Source: Streptomyces sp. NBC_01408
GTDB lineage: Bacteria > Actinomycetota > Actinomycetes > Streptomycetales > Streptomycetaceae
Assembly (NCBI RefSeq): GCF_026340255.1
Contig: NZ_JAPEPJ010000001.1
Location: 1,481,001-1,545,000 of the forward strand
Length of the DNA stretch: 64,000 nucleotides
Direction of reading: 5' to 3'
Shown here: piece after piece, positions 9,563-17,195 of the stretch
How positions within the stretch are numbered: the first letter of the stretch is position 1
Layout: the number at the start of each line of letters is the position of its first letter
Translations under genes and position numbers: made by a program
Notes under the pieces: generated by a model
Told to the model about the DNA's origin: nothing
The model's database searches: none
Seen by the model: the letters and a program-made list of their open reading frames with translations, nothing else

Positions 9563-10734
9563 ACGAGTTCGACAACGTGGCGACCGGCCCCGGCGCCGGC
9601 GCGGCGGCCCCGATCGGTGACGGCACCCGGGCGGTGCGCGCCGGGCTGCCCGAACCCGTCAAGAACGAGCCGCCCCTGCCCGGGCCGGTCTTCGCCGCCC
9701 ACTTCCACCTTCCCGGCGACGTCGAAGGCCCGTACACCTACGGCCGCGACACCAACCCCACCTGGACCCTGCTGGAGCGGGCCATCGGGGAGTTGGAGGC
9801 CCCGGGCCAGGAAGTGCAGACGGTCGTCTTCGCCTCCGGCATGGCCGCGGTCTCCGCGGTCCTCCTCTCCCAGGCACGCACCGGTGACACCGTCGTCCTG
9901 CCCGACGATGGCTACCAGGCGCTGCCGCTGGTGCGCGAACAGCTGGAGGCCTACGGAATCCGGGTACGCACCGCCCCCACCGGCGACGACGCCCAGCTCA
10001 CGGTCCTCGAAGGGGCCCGGCTGCTGTGGATCGAAACGCCCTCCAACCCGGGGCTCGACGTGTGCGACGTACGCCGGCTCGTGGACGCCGCGCACGCGGG
10101 CGGGACCCTGGTCGCCGTGGACAACACCCTCGCCACCCCGCTCGGGCAGCGGCCCCTGGAACTCGGCGCGGACTTCTCCGTCGCCAGCGGTACCAAGGGC
10201 CTGACGGGCCACGGCGATCTGCTGCTGGGGTACGTCGTCTGCCGCACCCCGGAGCTCGCCGCCCAGGTCCGGCAGTGGCGCAAGGTCGTCGGCGCGATCC
10301 CCGGGCCGATGGAGGCCTGGCTCGCCCACCGCTCACTGGCCACCATCCAGCTGCGCGCCCAGCGCCAGTGGGCCAACGCGCTGGCCGTCGCCGAGGCCCT
10401 GGCCGACCGCGCGGACGTGACCGGGCTGCGCTACCCCGGCCTGCCGGCGGACCCGTCCCACAAGACGGCCACCCGTCAGATGCGGGGCTTCGGGTCGGTG
10501 GTGTCCTTCACCCTGCCCGACCGTGCGCACGCGGAGCGGTTCATGACCGCCCTGCGCCTCGTCGAGGACGCCACGAGTTTCGGTGGCGTACGGTCCACGG
10601 CGGAGCGCCGCGGACGCTGGGGCGGGGACGCCGTGGCGGAGGGGTTCATCCGGTTCTCCGCGGGCGCCGAAGACACCGAAGACCTGGTCACGGACGTCCT
10701 GCGCGCCCTCGATTCCGCAGGTAGCAGGGGCTGA
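9559..10734 (+). CDS. Cys/Met metabolism PLP-dependent enzyme (cystathionine gamma-lyase/synthase type)
   Basis: A 391-residue fold-type I PLP enzyme of the transsulfuration family. The N-terminal part carries PYTYGRDTNPTWTLLERAI and FASGMAAVSAVLL, the middle WIETPSNP and VAVDNTLATP, and the Schiff-base Lys sits in SGTKGLTGHGDLLLGY near residue 213. Members cleave or form C-S bonds in cysteine and methionine metabolism; the exact reaction (gamma-lyase, gamma-synthase or gamma-lyase-like) cannot be told from sequence alone. It overlaps ptpA by four bases and is closed by a strong terminator 14 bp after its stop. Confidence 0.9.
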   Translation: MNEFDNVATGPGAGAAAPIGDGTRAVRAGLPEPVKNEPPLPGPVFAAHFHLPGDVEGPYTYGRDTNPTWTLLERAIGELEAPGQEVQTVVFASGMAAVSAVLLSQARTGDTVVLPDDGYQALPLVREQLEAYGIRVRTAPTGDDAQLTVLEGARLLWIETPSNPGLDVCDVRRLVDAAHAGGTLVAVDNTLATPLGQRPLELGADFSVASGTKGLTGHGDLLLGYVVCRTPELAAQVRQWRKVVGAIPGPMEAWLAHRSLATIQLRAQRQWANALAVAEALADRADVTGLRYPGLPADPSHKTATRQMRGFGSVVSFTLPDRAHAERFMTALRLVEDATSFGGVRSTAERRGRWGGDAVAEGFIRFSAGAEDTEDLVTDVLRALDSAGSRG

Positions 10735-10747
10735 ACGGACCACGCAA

Positions 10748-10786
10748 GGGCGGTCCGAGCCTCCCCCCTCATGGCTCGGACCGCCC
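10748..10786 (+). terminator. Terminator of ptpA-PLP enzyme operon
   Basis: A perfect 14-bp stem, GGGCGGTCCGAGCC (10748-10761) with its complement at 10773-10786 and an 11-base loop. It starts 14 bp after the stop codon. Confidence 0.8.
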
Positions 10787-10826
10787 CGGGTTCCGCGCGC
10801 GAAGAACCACGGGCACAAGGCTAGTT

Positions 10827-10843
10827 GACTCTGTGTCAGAGTC
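10827..10843. promoter_or_regulatory. Candidate LysR-regulator operator
   Basis: GACTCTG-TGT-CAGAGTC, a 7-bp inverted repeat with a 3-base spacer, inside TTG...CAA flanks. It is 69 bp upstream of the LysR-type gene and separate from the terminator before it. LysR-family proteins usually bind such imperfect dyads upstream of their own gene. The match to this regulator is inference. Confidence 0.4.
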
Positions 10844-10911
10844 CAATCACGGTAGAGACAGGGGCCTATCGGCATATTTATAGTTGAAGGCCCCCACCGA
10901 GAGGTGCCGCT

Positions 10912-11817
10912 ATGGACCTGGCTCTGCTGCGCACCTTCCTCGCCGTGCACCGGGCCGGCTCGTTCACCCGGGCCGCCGCGCTCCTCGGGCTCTCCCAGCC
11001 CGCTGTCACCTCCCAGATCCGCACCCTCGAACGCCAGCTGGGACGGCCGCTCTTCCACCGCCGGGCCCGCGGTGTCACCCCCACCGCCGTCGGCGACGAA
11101 CTCGCCCACAAGGCTGCCCCGCACCTCGACGCCCTGCTGAGGATCACCGAGGCCGAACGCGAGACCGCCGGCGCGTTACGCACCCTCCACGTCGCCGGGC
11201 CCCCCGAGTTCCTGTGCCTGCGCGTGCTCCCCGCTCTCGCGACCCTCGTCGGCCAGGGCCACACCCTGCGCACCACCCTCCAGACCGACGCCGAGGAGAC
11301 CCTCGACGGCCTGGCCGCGGGCCACCACGACCTTGTCGTCACCACCGCCCGGCCCCGCGGCGGACTCTTCAACGCCACCGCGCTGTGCGACGAGGAGCAC
11401 GTCCTGGTCGCCGCCCCGTACTGGGCAGCGCTCGTCGGCCCGGACCGGCTGCGGGACAAGGGCCCCTCCGCCCTCGACGGCATCCCGCTCGTCGAGGTCC
11501 ACGAGACCCTGCCGCTCGTCACCCGCTACTGGGCCGCCGTGTTCGACACCCGGCCCGACACCAGGCCCGCCGCCGCCACCGTGGTCGCGCCCGACCTGCG
11601 GGCCGTGCTGGAGTGCGTCCGGGCCGGCGCCGGGCTCGCCGTACTGCCCCGCTACCTGTGCAGGCCCGCCCTCGACAGCGGTCAGATCGTCGCCCTGCTG
11701 GAACCCCCGGTCCCACCGCTGCGCACATGGTTCCTCGTGGTCAGGACCGGCGGCCTCGCCCTCGCACACGTCGCCCGGGCCCATGACCGGCTGCTGCGCG
11801 CCGCCTCGCACTGGTGA
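10912..11817 (+). CDS. LysR-family transcriptional regulator
   Basis: A 301-residue LTTR. Residues 1-60 form the winged helix (LALLRTFLAVHRAGSFTRAA...GLSQPAVTSQIRTLERQLG), followed by the periplasmic-binding-like effector domain. Full length for the family. A GTG overlapping its stop (11814) could couple translation to the NUDIX gene, but the better start for that protein is further on. The ligand is not evident. The upstream gap holds a 7-bp dyad that may be its own operator. Confidence 0.92.
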   Translation: MDLALLRTFLAVHRAGSFTRAAALLGLSQPAVTSQIRTLERQLGRPLFHRRARGVTPTAVGDELAHKAAPHLDALLRITEAERETAGALRTLHVAGPPEFLCLRVLPALATLVGQGHTLRTTLQTDAEETLDGLAAGHHDLVVTTARPRGGLFNATALCDEEHVLVAAPYWAALVGPDRLRDKGPSALDGIPLVEVHETLPLVTRYWAAVFDTRPDTRPAAATVVAPDLRAVLECVRAGAGLAVLPRYLCRPALDSGQIVALLEPPVPPLRTWFLVVRTGGLALAHVARAHDRLLRAASHW

Positions 11818-11879
11818 GTCCCCGCTCTTTCCCGGCCCTTGCGCGTTTCAGAAGCGGAGTCGCGGGCCACTCTTCTCCC

Positions 11880-12359
11880 ATGACCGAACGTCCCGTGGTC
11901 AAACGCACCGCCCGCGCGATCCTGCTCGACGGTGACGACCTGATCCTCATCAAGCGCACCAAGCCCGGCGTCGATCCGTACTGGCTCACCCCCGGCGGCG
12001 GAGTGGAGCCCTCGGACGCCACCGTCGTCGACGCCCTCCACCGAGAGGTCCACGAAGAACTCGGCGCGAAGATCACCGATGTGGTGCCCTGCTTCGTCGA
12101 CACCGTCGAGCACATCGCCGATGGGGGAGTGACGGGCGTGAAGGTGCAGCACTTCTTCGTCTGCCACCTCGAGTCGATGGACCCCAGCCAACGGCACGGC
12201 CCCGAGATCGACGAGCCCGAGGGCGAGTACGAGATCGTCCGCGTGCCCTTCAGCCGGGTCGGGATCGCCGCCGTCCACCTCGTTCCGCTGTCCCTGCGGC
12301 ACTACCTCGACGGCAACATCGAGGGCGTACGCGCCATGCACGCCGCCGATCTGGGCTGA
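11880..12359 (+). CDS. NUDIX hydrolase
   Basis: A 159-residue NUDIX enzyme. The NUDIX box is GGGVEPSDATVV followed by ALHREVHEELGA, with the REVxEELG core intact, so metal-dependent cleavage of a nucleoside diphosphate-linked substrate is expected. The ATG at 11880 gives the usual beta-strand (VKRTARAILLDGDDLILIKR) soon after the start. A GTG at 11814 overlapping the LysR stop would add 22 residues and couple the genes; those extra residues look non-conserved. The substrate is unknown. Confidence 0.88.
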   Translation: MTERPVVKRTARAILLDGDDLILIKRTKPGVDPYWLTPGGGVEPSDATVVDALHREVHEELGAKITDVVPCFVDTVEHIADGGVTGVKVQHFFVCHLESMDPSQRHGPEIDEPEGEYEIVRVPFSRVGIAAVHLVPLSLRHYLDGNIEGVRAMHAADLG

Positions 12360-12425
12360 CCGGCCGGCCGCCCCCTGCCTGAACCGACAAGGGCGCGGCT
12401 GGGACCGGCGGGTGACCCGGCGGTC

Positions 12426-13616
12426 TCAGCCGGCCACGCCCGCCAGCTCCTCCACGGCGTCGTGCCGGATGCGGTCACCGGGTATCCCGATCCGCTTGAG
12501 TTCGTCCACTCCGCTGCGGATCATCGCGGGCGGCCCCGAGATGAAGGCGTCGTACGTACTCCACGGCCCGTGCTCCCCGACGGCCTGCGGCAGCTGCCCC
12601 GTCAGCCAGTCACCGACCACCGGCCGCACCGAAAGCCACGGGTGCGAGCGCTGGAGCCCCAGCAGCGTGTCCTTGTCGTAGAGGTCTCCATCGCTGCGCG
12701 CCGCGAAGAACACCTCCACCGGACGCCGCTCCCCGTGCTCGGCCACGTCCTCGATCAGCGCCTTGATCGGAGCGATACCGGTGCCGCCGCCCAGGCAGAG
12801 CATCCCGTTGTCCGTGGTGTGGTCCACCACCATCGAGCCCGCCGGCGGCCCCAGGCGCAGTACGTCCCCCGGCCGGGCATGGCGCACCAGCGCGTTGGAG
12901 ATCCACCCCGCGGGGACTGCCTTGACGTGGAAGGACAGCAGCCCGTCGGTGCGGGGTGCCGAGGCGAAGGAGTAGTGCCGCCACACCCGGGGCCACCACG
13001 GGGTCTCCAGACTCGTGTACTGGCCCGCCAGGAAGGCGTACGGCTGGTCGGGGCGGACCGTCAGCACGGCGATGTCCGGCGTGCGCAGATCGTGGGAGAC
13101 CACCTCCGCGTGCCACCACGCCGGGGCCTTCACCTCGTCCTCGGCCGCCGCGTCGATCATGATCTGTGAGATCGCGGTGTACGCCCGCACCCACGCGGCC
13201 TGCGCCTCCGGCCCCCACGTCCCCTGCGCATATCGGGCCAGCGCACTGATGAGGGCCTCACCCACCGCCGGATAGTGCCCCGGCATGGTGCCGTACTTGC
13301 GGTGTCCGGCGCCCAGTCGGCGCAGGTAAGGGACGAGTACGTCCGGATTGTCGATGTGCTCGGCAGCGGTCAGCAGCGCCTTCAGCAGCCGGTCGCGCTG
13401 CGCGTCCATGGCAGCGGGGAACAGGCTCCGCAGTTCCGGGTGTCCGGTGAACACCAGGGCGTAGAAGTACGAGGTCACCTTGTCTGCGACGGGGGCGATC
13501 TCCGCGAGGGTCCGGCGGATGAGGACGGCGTCCGGGGAGGGCTCGGTCACACCGCCGCCCCCGGCGGGTATCGGGCCCGTCCCCGGTCTGGCCGATCTGT
13601 TGGGCGGAGCGTCCAT
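12426..13616 (-). CDS. Globin-FAD/NAD reductase (flavohaemoglobin-like)
   Basis: A 396-residue fusion of an N-terminal globin and a C-terminal ferredoxin-reductase-like module. In the globin, the B-helix Tyr (SYFYALVF), the E-helix Gln region (AQRDRLL) and the proximal His (GAGHRKYG) are seen. The FAD motif is RHYSFASAP and the NAD motif LCLGGGTGIAPIKAL. Such proteins oxidise NO to nitrate or reduce O2 with NAD(P)H. The ATG at 13616 is preceded by GAGG seven bases upstream; the upstream frame to 13655 has no ribosome site. No NO-responsive regulator gene is adjacent. Confidence 0.88.
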   Translation of the reverse strand: MDAPPNRSARPGTGPIPAGGGGVTEPSPDAVLIRRTLAEIAPVADKVTSYFYALVFTGHPELRSLFPAAMDAQRDRLLKALLTAAEHIDNPDVLVPYLRRLGAGHRKYGTMPGHYPAVGEALISALARYAQGTWGPEAQAAWVRAYTAISQIMIDAAAEDEVKAPAWWHAEVVSHDLRTPDIAVLTVRPDQPYAFLAGQYTSLETPWWPRVWRHYSFASAPRTDGLLSFHVKAVPAGWISNALVRHARPGDVLRLGPPAGSMVVDHTTDNGMLCLGGGTGIAPIKALIEDVAEHGERRPVEVFFAARSDGDLYDKDTLLGLQRSHPWLSVRPVVGDWLTGQLPQAVGEHGPWSTYDAFISGPPAMIRSGVDELKRIGIPGDRIRHDAVEELAGVAG

Positions 13617-13758
13617 GCGGTGCCTCGCTTCGAGCATCTCGGTCGGTCTGCACACGCCACGGCCTTCGAATCCGTGGTTCCGGGTTTCACAGCGTGCCAG
13701 CCGGTCCAGAGCCCTGTGGGGAAACGCGGGAAATCAGCGTTTCAAGCCCACTTTCCTC

Positions 13759-14409
13759 CTAAGATGCGTCAATTCTCGGGCGTGCCACCGTGACGAGCTG
13801 GTATGCCTCACGCAGATCCCGGCCCTCGTAGACGTGGGTGGCGCGCTCCGTCAGGACGGGCCGCGCGTTGACCGCCACGGACACCGGGACCGCCTCGAAG
13901 AGCACCATGTCCGTCGCCGAGTCCCCGTACGCCACGCAGTCGCTGCGGCTCACGCCGAACCGCGCGCACAGCCTGTCGGCCACCGTGACCTTGCCCGCGG
14001 GAGTCAGGATCCCAGCCTCCTCCACGGGCTGGGTGAACGGCACGGCGGGGAAGACCGAGCCGTGCGCGGCATGCGCGCCCCATTCGAGCAGCAGCTCCAC
14101 GAAGAACGAGGGCGACAGCGAGACCACCGCGCAGTAGTCCCCGCGCTCCCGGATCTCCTGCCAGACCTCTCGGATACCCGCGAGCCACGGAGCTCCCTCG
14201 AACGCCGCCCGGACATGCGCGGGCATCAGATCCGCCCACAACGCGTGCGCGGCCACCGAGAACTGGTGCGGCCCGATCTCCCGGGCACTGAAGGCCCGTT
14301 CCAGCTCGGCGATCTCCGCGCTCAGTCCGAGCTGGCGGGAGATCTCGACAGGCGCCGCCGAGCCGTACATCAGCGTCCCGTCGAGGTCGAAGAGGTGCAG
14401 GAGGGTCAT
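13759..14409 (-). CDS. HAD-superfamily hydrolase (phosphoserine-phosphatase-like)
   Basis: A 216-residue HAD hydrolase. Motif I is FDLDGTLMYG at residues 6-15 with the nucleophile Asp, motif II lies in AVVSLSPSFF, and motif IV is YGDSATDMVLFEAV near the C-terminus. It resembles the HAD-IB group that removes phosphate from small metabolites. The ATG at 14409 puts motif I at the normal position. The longer frame beginning Met-Phe-His-Val-Lys-His is an artefact of a parS site and should not be used. The gene is divergent from the acetyltransferase at 14567, with three parS sites in the gap. Confidence 0.88.
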   Translation of the reverse strand: MTLLHLFDLDGTLMYGSAAPVEISRQLGLSAEIAELERAFSAREIGPHQFSVAAHALWADLMPAHVRAAFEGAPWLAGIREVWQEIRERGDYCAVVSLSPSFFVELLLEWGAHAAHGSVFPAVPFTQPVEEAGILTPAGKVTVADRLCARFGVSRSDCVAYGDSATDMVLFEAVPVSVAVNARPVLTERATHVYEGRDLREAYQLVTVARPRIDAS

Positions 14410-14450
14410 AACCGTCGAGGTTAGTCCGTCCGTTTCCCGCCAAGCCGCAT

Positions 14451-14464
14451 GTTTCACGTGAAAC
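14451..14464. promoter_or_regulatory. parS: parS site (ParB binding)
   Basis: Exact GTTTCACGTGAAAC in the divergent gap between the HAD hydrolase and the GNAT genes; first of three. Extended to an 18-bp palindrome by flanking AT. Confidence 0.95.
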
Positions 14465-14472
14465 ATCGGCCT

Positions 14473-14486
14473 GTTTCACGTGAAAC
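14473..14486. promoter_or_regulatory. parS: parS site (ParB binding)
   Basis: Exact GTTTCACGTGAAAC, the second of the triplet, 22 bp from the first. Confidence 0.95.
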
Positions 14487-14516
14487 AACGGCGCCTCCCA
14501 CACGAGGCTGCGGCTG

Positions 14517-14530
14517 GTTTCACGTGAAAC
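14517..14530. promoter_or_regulatory. parS: parS site (ParB binding)
   Basis: Exact GTTTCACGTGAAAC, the third of the triplet, 44 bp from the second and 37 bp before the GNAT start codon. Confidence 0.95.
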
Positions 14531-14566
14531 ATCCGGCCCCCAAATCCCCTGGACGGCCCTGGAGTC

Positions 14567-15463
14567 ATGATCCAGTCTGATCGGGTGACACCACCAGATC
14601 TCACCGCACTGCCGATCCGCGCACTGACCCTGGAAGACCTCCACCGCTGCTCCGACCTGTCAGAGGACCGCGGCTGGCTCCGTGAGGACCACAGATGGAG
14701 ACTTCTCCTCACGGCGGGGAGCGGCTACGGGGTCGATGCCCCCGACGGACAGGGACTCGCCGCAGCCTGCGTCGTCACCCGGTACGGCCACACGCACGCC
14801 GACCCGGAACTCGCCGCCATCGGGATGGTCCTCGTGGCCGAGCGCTACGCCCGGCGCGGTCTGGGCCGCCGCCTGATGACCCACATCTGTGACGACGTCC
14901 TCAAGGGCATCCCGCTCACGCTGCACGCCACTCCCTACGGACGCCCCCTCTACGAGGAGCTCGGGTTCGAGGCCACTGGCCGGGCCGAGATGCTCATGGG
15001 CACCTTCCGCCCTGATCCCGCCGCATCCGCCGACGGCGTCCGGCCCGCCAACGCCGAGGACCTGCCGCGGATCGTCCGCCTCGACACCGAGGTCTTCGGC
15101 ACCGACCGGACCCACATGATCACGAGACTCCCCGCCTTCGCAGACCGGCTGCTCGTCGCCGAGGATGCAGCGGGCAACCTGACCGGCTACGCCGCCATGT
15201 GGCCCAACATGGCGACCCATGTCGTCGGGCCGCTCATCGCTCGCGACTCCGCCGGCGCCCGAGCGCTCGTCACCGCCCTCGCCGCCGGCACCGAGCGGCC
15301 GTTGCGCACCGATGTCGATGTACGTCACGAGGAGCTCCTCGGCTGGCTCAAGGACCGCGGTCTCGGCTCCGTGACCTTCAACTCCGTCATGACCCGCGAC
15401 ATCCCGACCCTGCCCGGAGACTGGACCCGGCGCTGGGCCCCGCTCACTGTGGCAGCGGGCTGA
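14567..15463 (+). CDS. GNAT-family N-acetyltransferase, tandem domain
   Basis: A 298-residue protein with two GNAT-like halves. The first half carries the acetyl-CoA signature (GMVLVAERYARRGLGRRLM, with the Arg-Arg-Gly-Leu-Gly motif A) and ends with the PLYEELGF motif. The second half is a divergent acetyltransferase fold (VRPANAEDLPRIVRLD...). The two-domain design is typical of Eis-like and related acetyltransferases; only the first half looks fully active. The ATG at 14567 and a GTG at 14585 are both usable. It is followed 17 bp later by another GNAT gene, probably in one operon. Confidence 0.85.
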   Translation: MIQSDRVTPPDLTALPIRALTLEDLHRCSDLSEDRGWLREDHRWRLLLTAGSGYGVDAPDGQGLAAACVVTRYGHTHADPELAAIGMVLVAERYARRGLGRRLMTHICDDVLKGIPLTLHATPYGRPLYEELGFEATGRAEMLMGTFRPDPAASADGVRPANAEDLPRIVRLDTEVFGTDRTHMITRLPAFADRLLVAEDAAGNLTGYAAMWPNMATHVVGPLIARDSAGARALVTALAAGTERPLRTDVDVRHEELLGWLKDRGLGSVTFNSVMTRDIPTLPGDWTRRWAPLTVAAG

Positions 15464-15480
15464 GAAAGGAACGACCCACC

Positions 15481-15942
15481 ATGAACGACACCACTGAACT
15501 GGCCATCCGTCCCGCCACGGCGGAGGACCTGCCCGCCATCGTCGCCATGCTCGCCGACGACCCGCTGGGCGCCTCCCGGGAATCCCCCGAAGACCTCACC
15601 CCGTACCTCGCCGCCTTCAAGCGCCTGGACGACGACCCGAACCAGCACCTCGTCGTCGCCGTCCGCGCGGACCGGGTCGTGGGCACCCTCCAGCTCACCA
15701 TCGTCCCGGGGCTCTCCCGCAAGGGCGCCACCCGTTCCCTCATCGAAGGGGTGCGCGTCCACGCCGACGAGCGCGGCAGCGGACTCGGCACCCGGTTCGT
15801 CGAATGGGCGATCGAGAAGTCCCGGCTCGAGAACTGCCAGCTCGTCCAGCTCACCTCGGACGTGACCCGGACCGACGCCCACCGTTTCTACGAGCGGCTC
15901 GGATTCACCGCCTCCCACGTCGGGTTCAAGCTCCAGCTCTGA
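15481..15942 (+). CDS. GNAT-family N-acetyltransferase
   Basis: A 153-residue single-domain acetyltransferase. Motif A is EGVRVHADERGSGLGTRFVEW, with the R-G-x-G-x-G acetyl-CoA loop, and motif B is HRFYERLGF near the C-terminus. The ATG at 15481 follows a GAAAGGA sequence. The substrate amine is unknown. It lies 17 bp downstream of the tandem GNAT gene. Confidence 0.88.
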   Translation: MNDTTELAIRPATAEDLPAIVAMLADDPLGASRESPEDLTPYLAAFKRLDDDPNQHLVVAVRADRVVGTLQLTIVPGLSRKGATRSLIEGVRVHADERGSGLGTRFVEWAIEKSRLENCQLVQLTSDVTRTDAHRFYERLGFTASHVGFKLQL

Positions 15943-15959
15943 TCAGCCACCTGTGAGCA

Positions 15960-15988
15960 GGCCGGGCCGCTGTGTCGGCGGCCCGGCC
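15960..15988 (+). terminator. Terminator after the GNAT pair
   Basis: GGCCGGGCCGC (15960-15970) and GCGGCCCGGCC (15978-15988) form a perfect 11-bp stem with a 7-base loop, between the GNAT stop and the ATG of the next gene. Confidence 0.65.
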
Positions 15989-16000
15989 TACGATCGCGAA

Positions 16001-17176
16001 ATGAGCCCCAGCCTTCCTCTGGTCACCACCGCCGAACGCCGCAACCGGCTCGGCAGGCGACACCGCCTGGCCCCCTCGGCCCGCGCCGCCACGGTCAGCC
16101 AGGCCGCGGACGCGGTCGTCGCCCTGCACGCCACCGACGCCGCGACCGTCTTCCTTTCCGCCCGAGCCCGGCTCAGCGAGGGCGGGCCTGACACGATCGA
16201 GCGGGCGCTCTACGAGGACGTCGGCCTCGTCCGGCTGCTCAGCATGCGCAACACGCTCTTCGCGGTCTCCACCGAACTCGCCCCGTACGTCGACTCCTCC
16301 ACCGCCCGGGGTATCGCCGCCAAGGAGCGCCGCACGCTGCTCAAGCACCTCGACGAGGACGGCCAGGGCCTCGATGCCGACTGGCTGGCCCGGGCCGAGG
16401 CCGCCGCCCTCGACGCCCTCGACTCCCGCGGCCCCTGCACCGGCAGTCAGCTGTCCGCAGCCGTGCCCGCCCTGCGCCAGAAGATCACCATCGGCCGGGG
16501 CAAGAAGTACGAGACGGAGGCCGGCGTCGCCACCCGCGTCATCCGCGTGCTCGCGGCCGACGGGCGCATCCGCCGCGACCGGCCGCGTGGATCATGGACG
16601 TCCAGCCAGTTCCGCTGGGTCCATACCGAGCCCTGGCCCGCCGTACCCGCCGCGGAAGCCCGCGCGGAGATCGCCCGCCGCTGGCTGCGGGCCTACGGTC
16701 CGGCCACCGAGGCCGACTTCAAGTGGTGGACCGGCTGGACCCTCACCGATGCCCGCAAGGCCCTTGCCGCCGTGGGCCCCGACCAGGTCCGACTCGAGGA
16801 CGGCAACACCGCCCTGGTCAGCCCCGGAGACACCGCACCCGAGCCGGCCCCGGAACCCTGGGCCGCGCTGCTTCCCGGCCTCGACCCCAGCGGCATGGGC
16901 TGGTCCGACCGCGCCTTCCACCTCGACCCCGCCCACCGGCCGGCCCTCTTCGACTACGCCGGCAACATCGGCCCCACCGTCTGGTGGAACGGTGAGATCG
17001 TCGGCGGCTGGGCCCAGCGCCCCGACGGACAGATCGTCTGGCGGCTGCTGGGCAGCCCCTGCCGCGCCGCCGAACAGGCGGTCGCCGCCGAGGCCGCCCG
17101 CCTCGCCGACTGGGTGGGTGGCGCCCGCGTCACCCCGCGTTTCCGCACCCCGCTGGAGCGCGAACTCGTCGCATGA
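16001..17176 (+). CDS. Winged-helix DNA-binding protein (AlkZ/YcaQ-like HTH_42 family)
   Basis: A 391-residue protein of the HTH_42 winged-helix family, which includes the AlkZ/YcaQ DNA glycosylases that unhook interstrand crosslinks. The tandem winged-helix layout is seen from the early HATDAATVFLSAR stretch, the RNTLFAVS motif and the C-terminal VWWNGEIVGGWAQR block. The glycosylases rely on a Gln-x-Gln catalytic motif near the N-terminus; here the matching stretch is RNRLGRRHRLAPS, without that motif, so glycosylase activity is doubtful. The ATG at 16001 is used because the upstream frame runs through the preceding terminator. Confidence 0.8.
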   Translation: MSPSLPLVTTAERRNRLGRRHRLAPSARAATVSQAADAVVALHATDAATVFLSARARLSEGGPDTIERALYEDVGLVRLLSMRNTLFAVSTELAPYVDSSTARGIAAKERRTLLKHLDEDGQGLDADWLARAEAAALDALDSRGPCTGSQLSAAVPALRQKITIGRGKKYETEAGVATRVIRVLAADGRIRRDRPRGSWTSSQFRWVHTEPWPAVPAAEARAEIARRWLRAYGPATEADFKWWTGWTLTDARKALAAVGPDQVRLEDGNTALVSPGDTAPEPAPEPWAALLPGLDPSGMGWSDRAFHLDPAHRPALFDYAGNIGPTVWWNGEIVGGWAQRPDGQIVWRLLGSPCRAAEQAVAAEAARLADWVGGARVTPRFRTPLERELVA

Positions 17177-17195
17177 GCAGAGCCGTCGGCGTCCC

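Noticed and set aside
14410..14466. N-terminal extension Met-Phe-His-Val-Lys-His on the HAD hydrolase
   Set aside because: The codons are a parS palindrome on the minus strand. The same peptide appears at several parS sites in unrelated frames, and the ATG at 14409 gives normal motif spacing.
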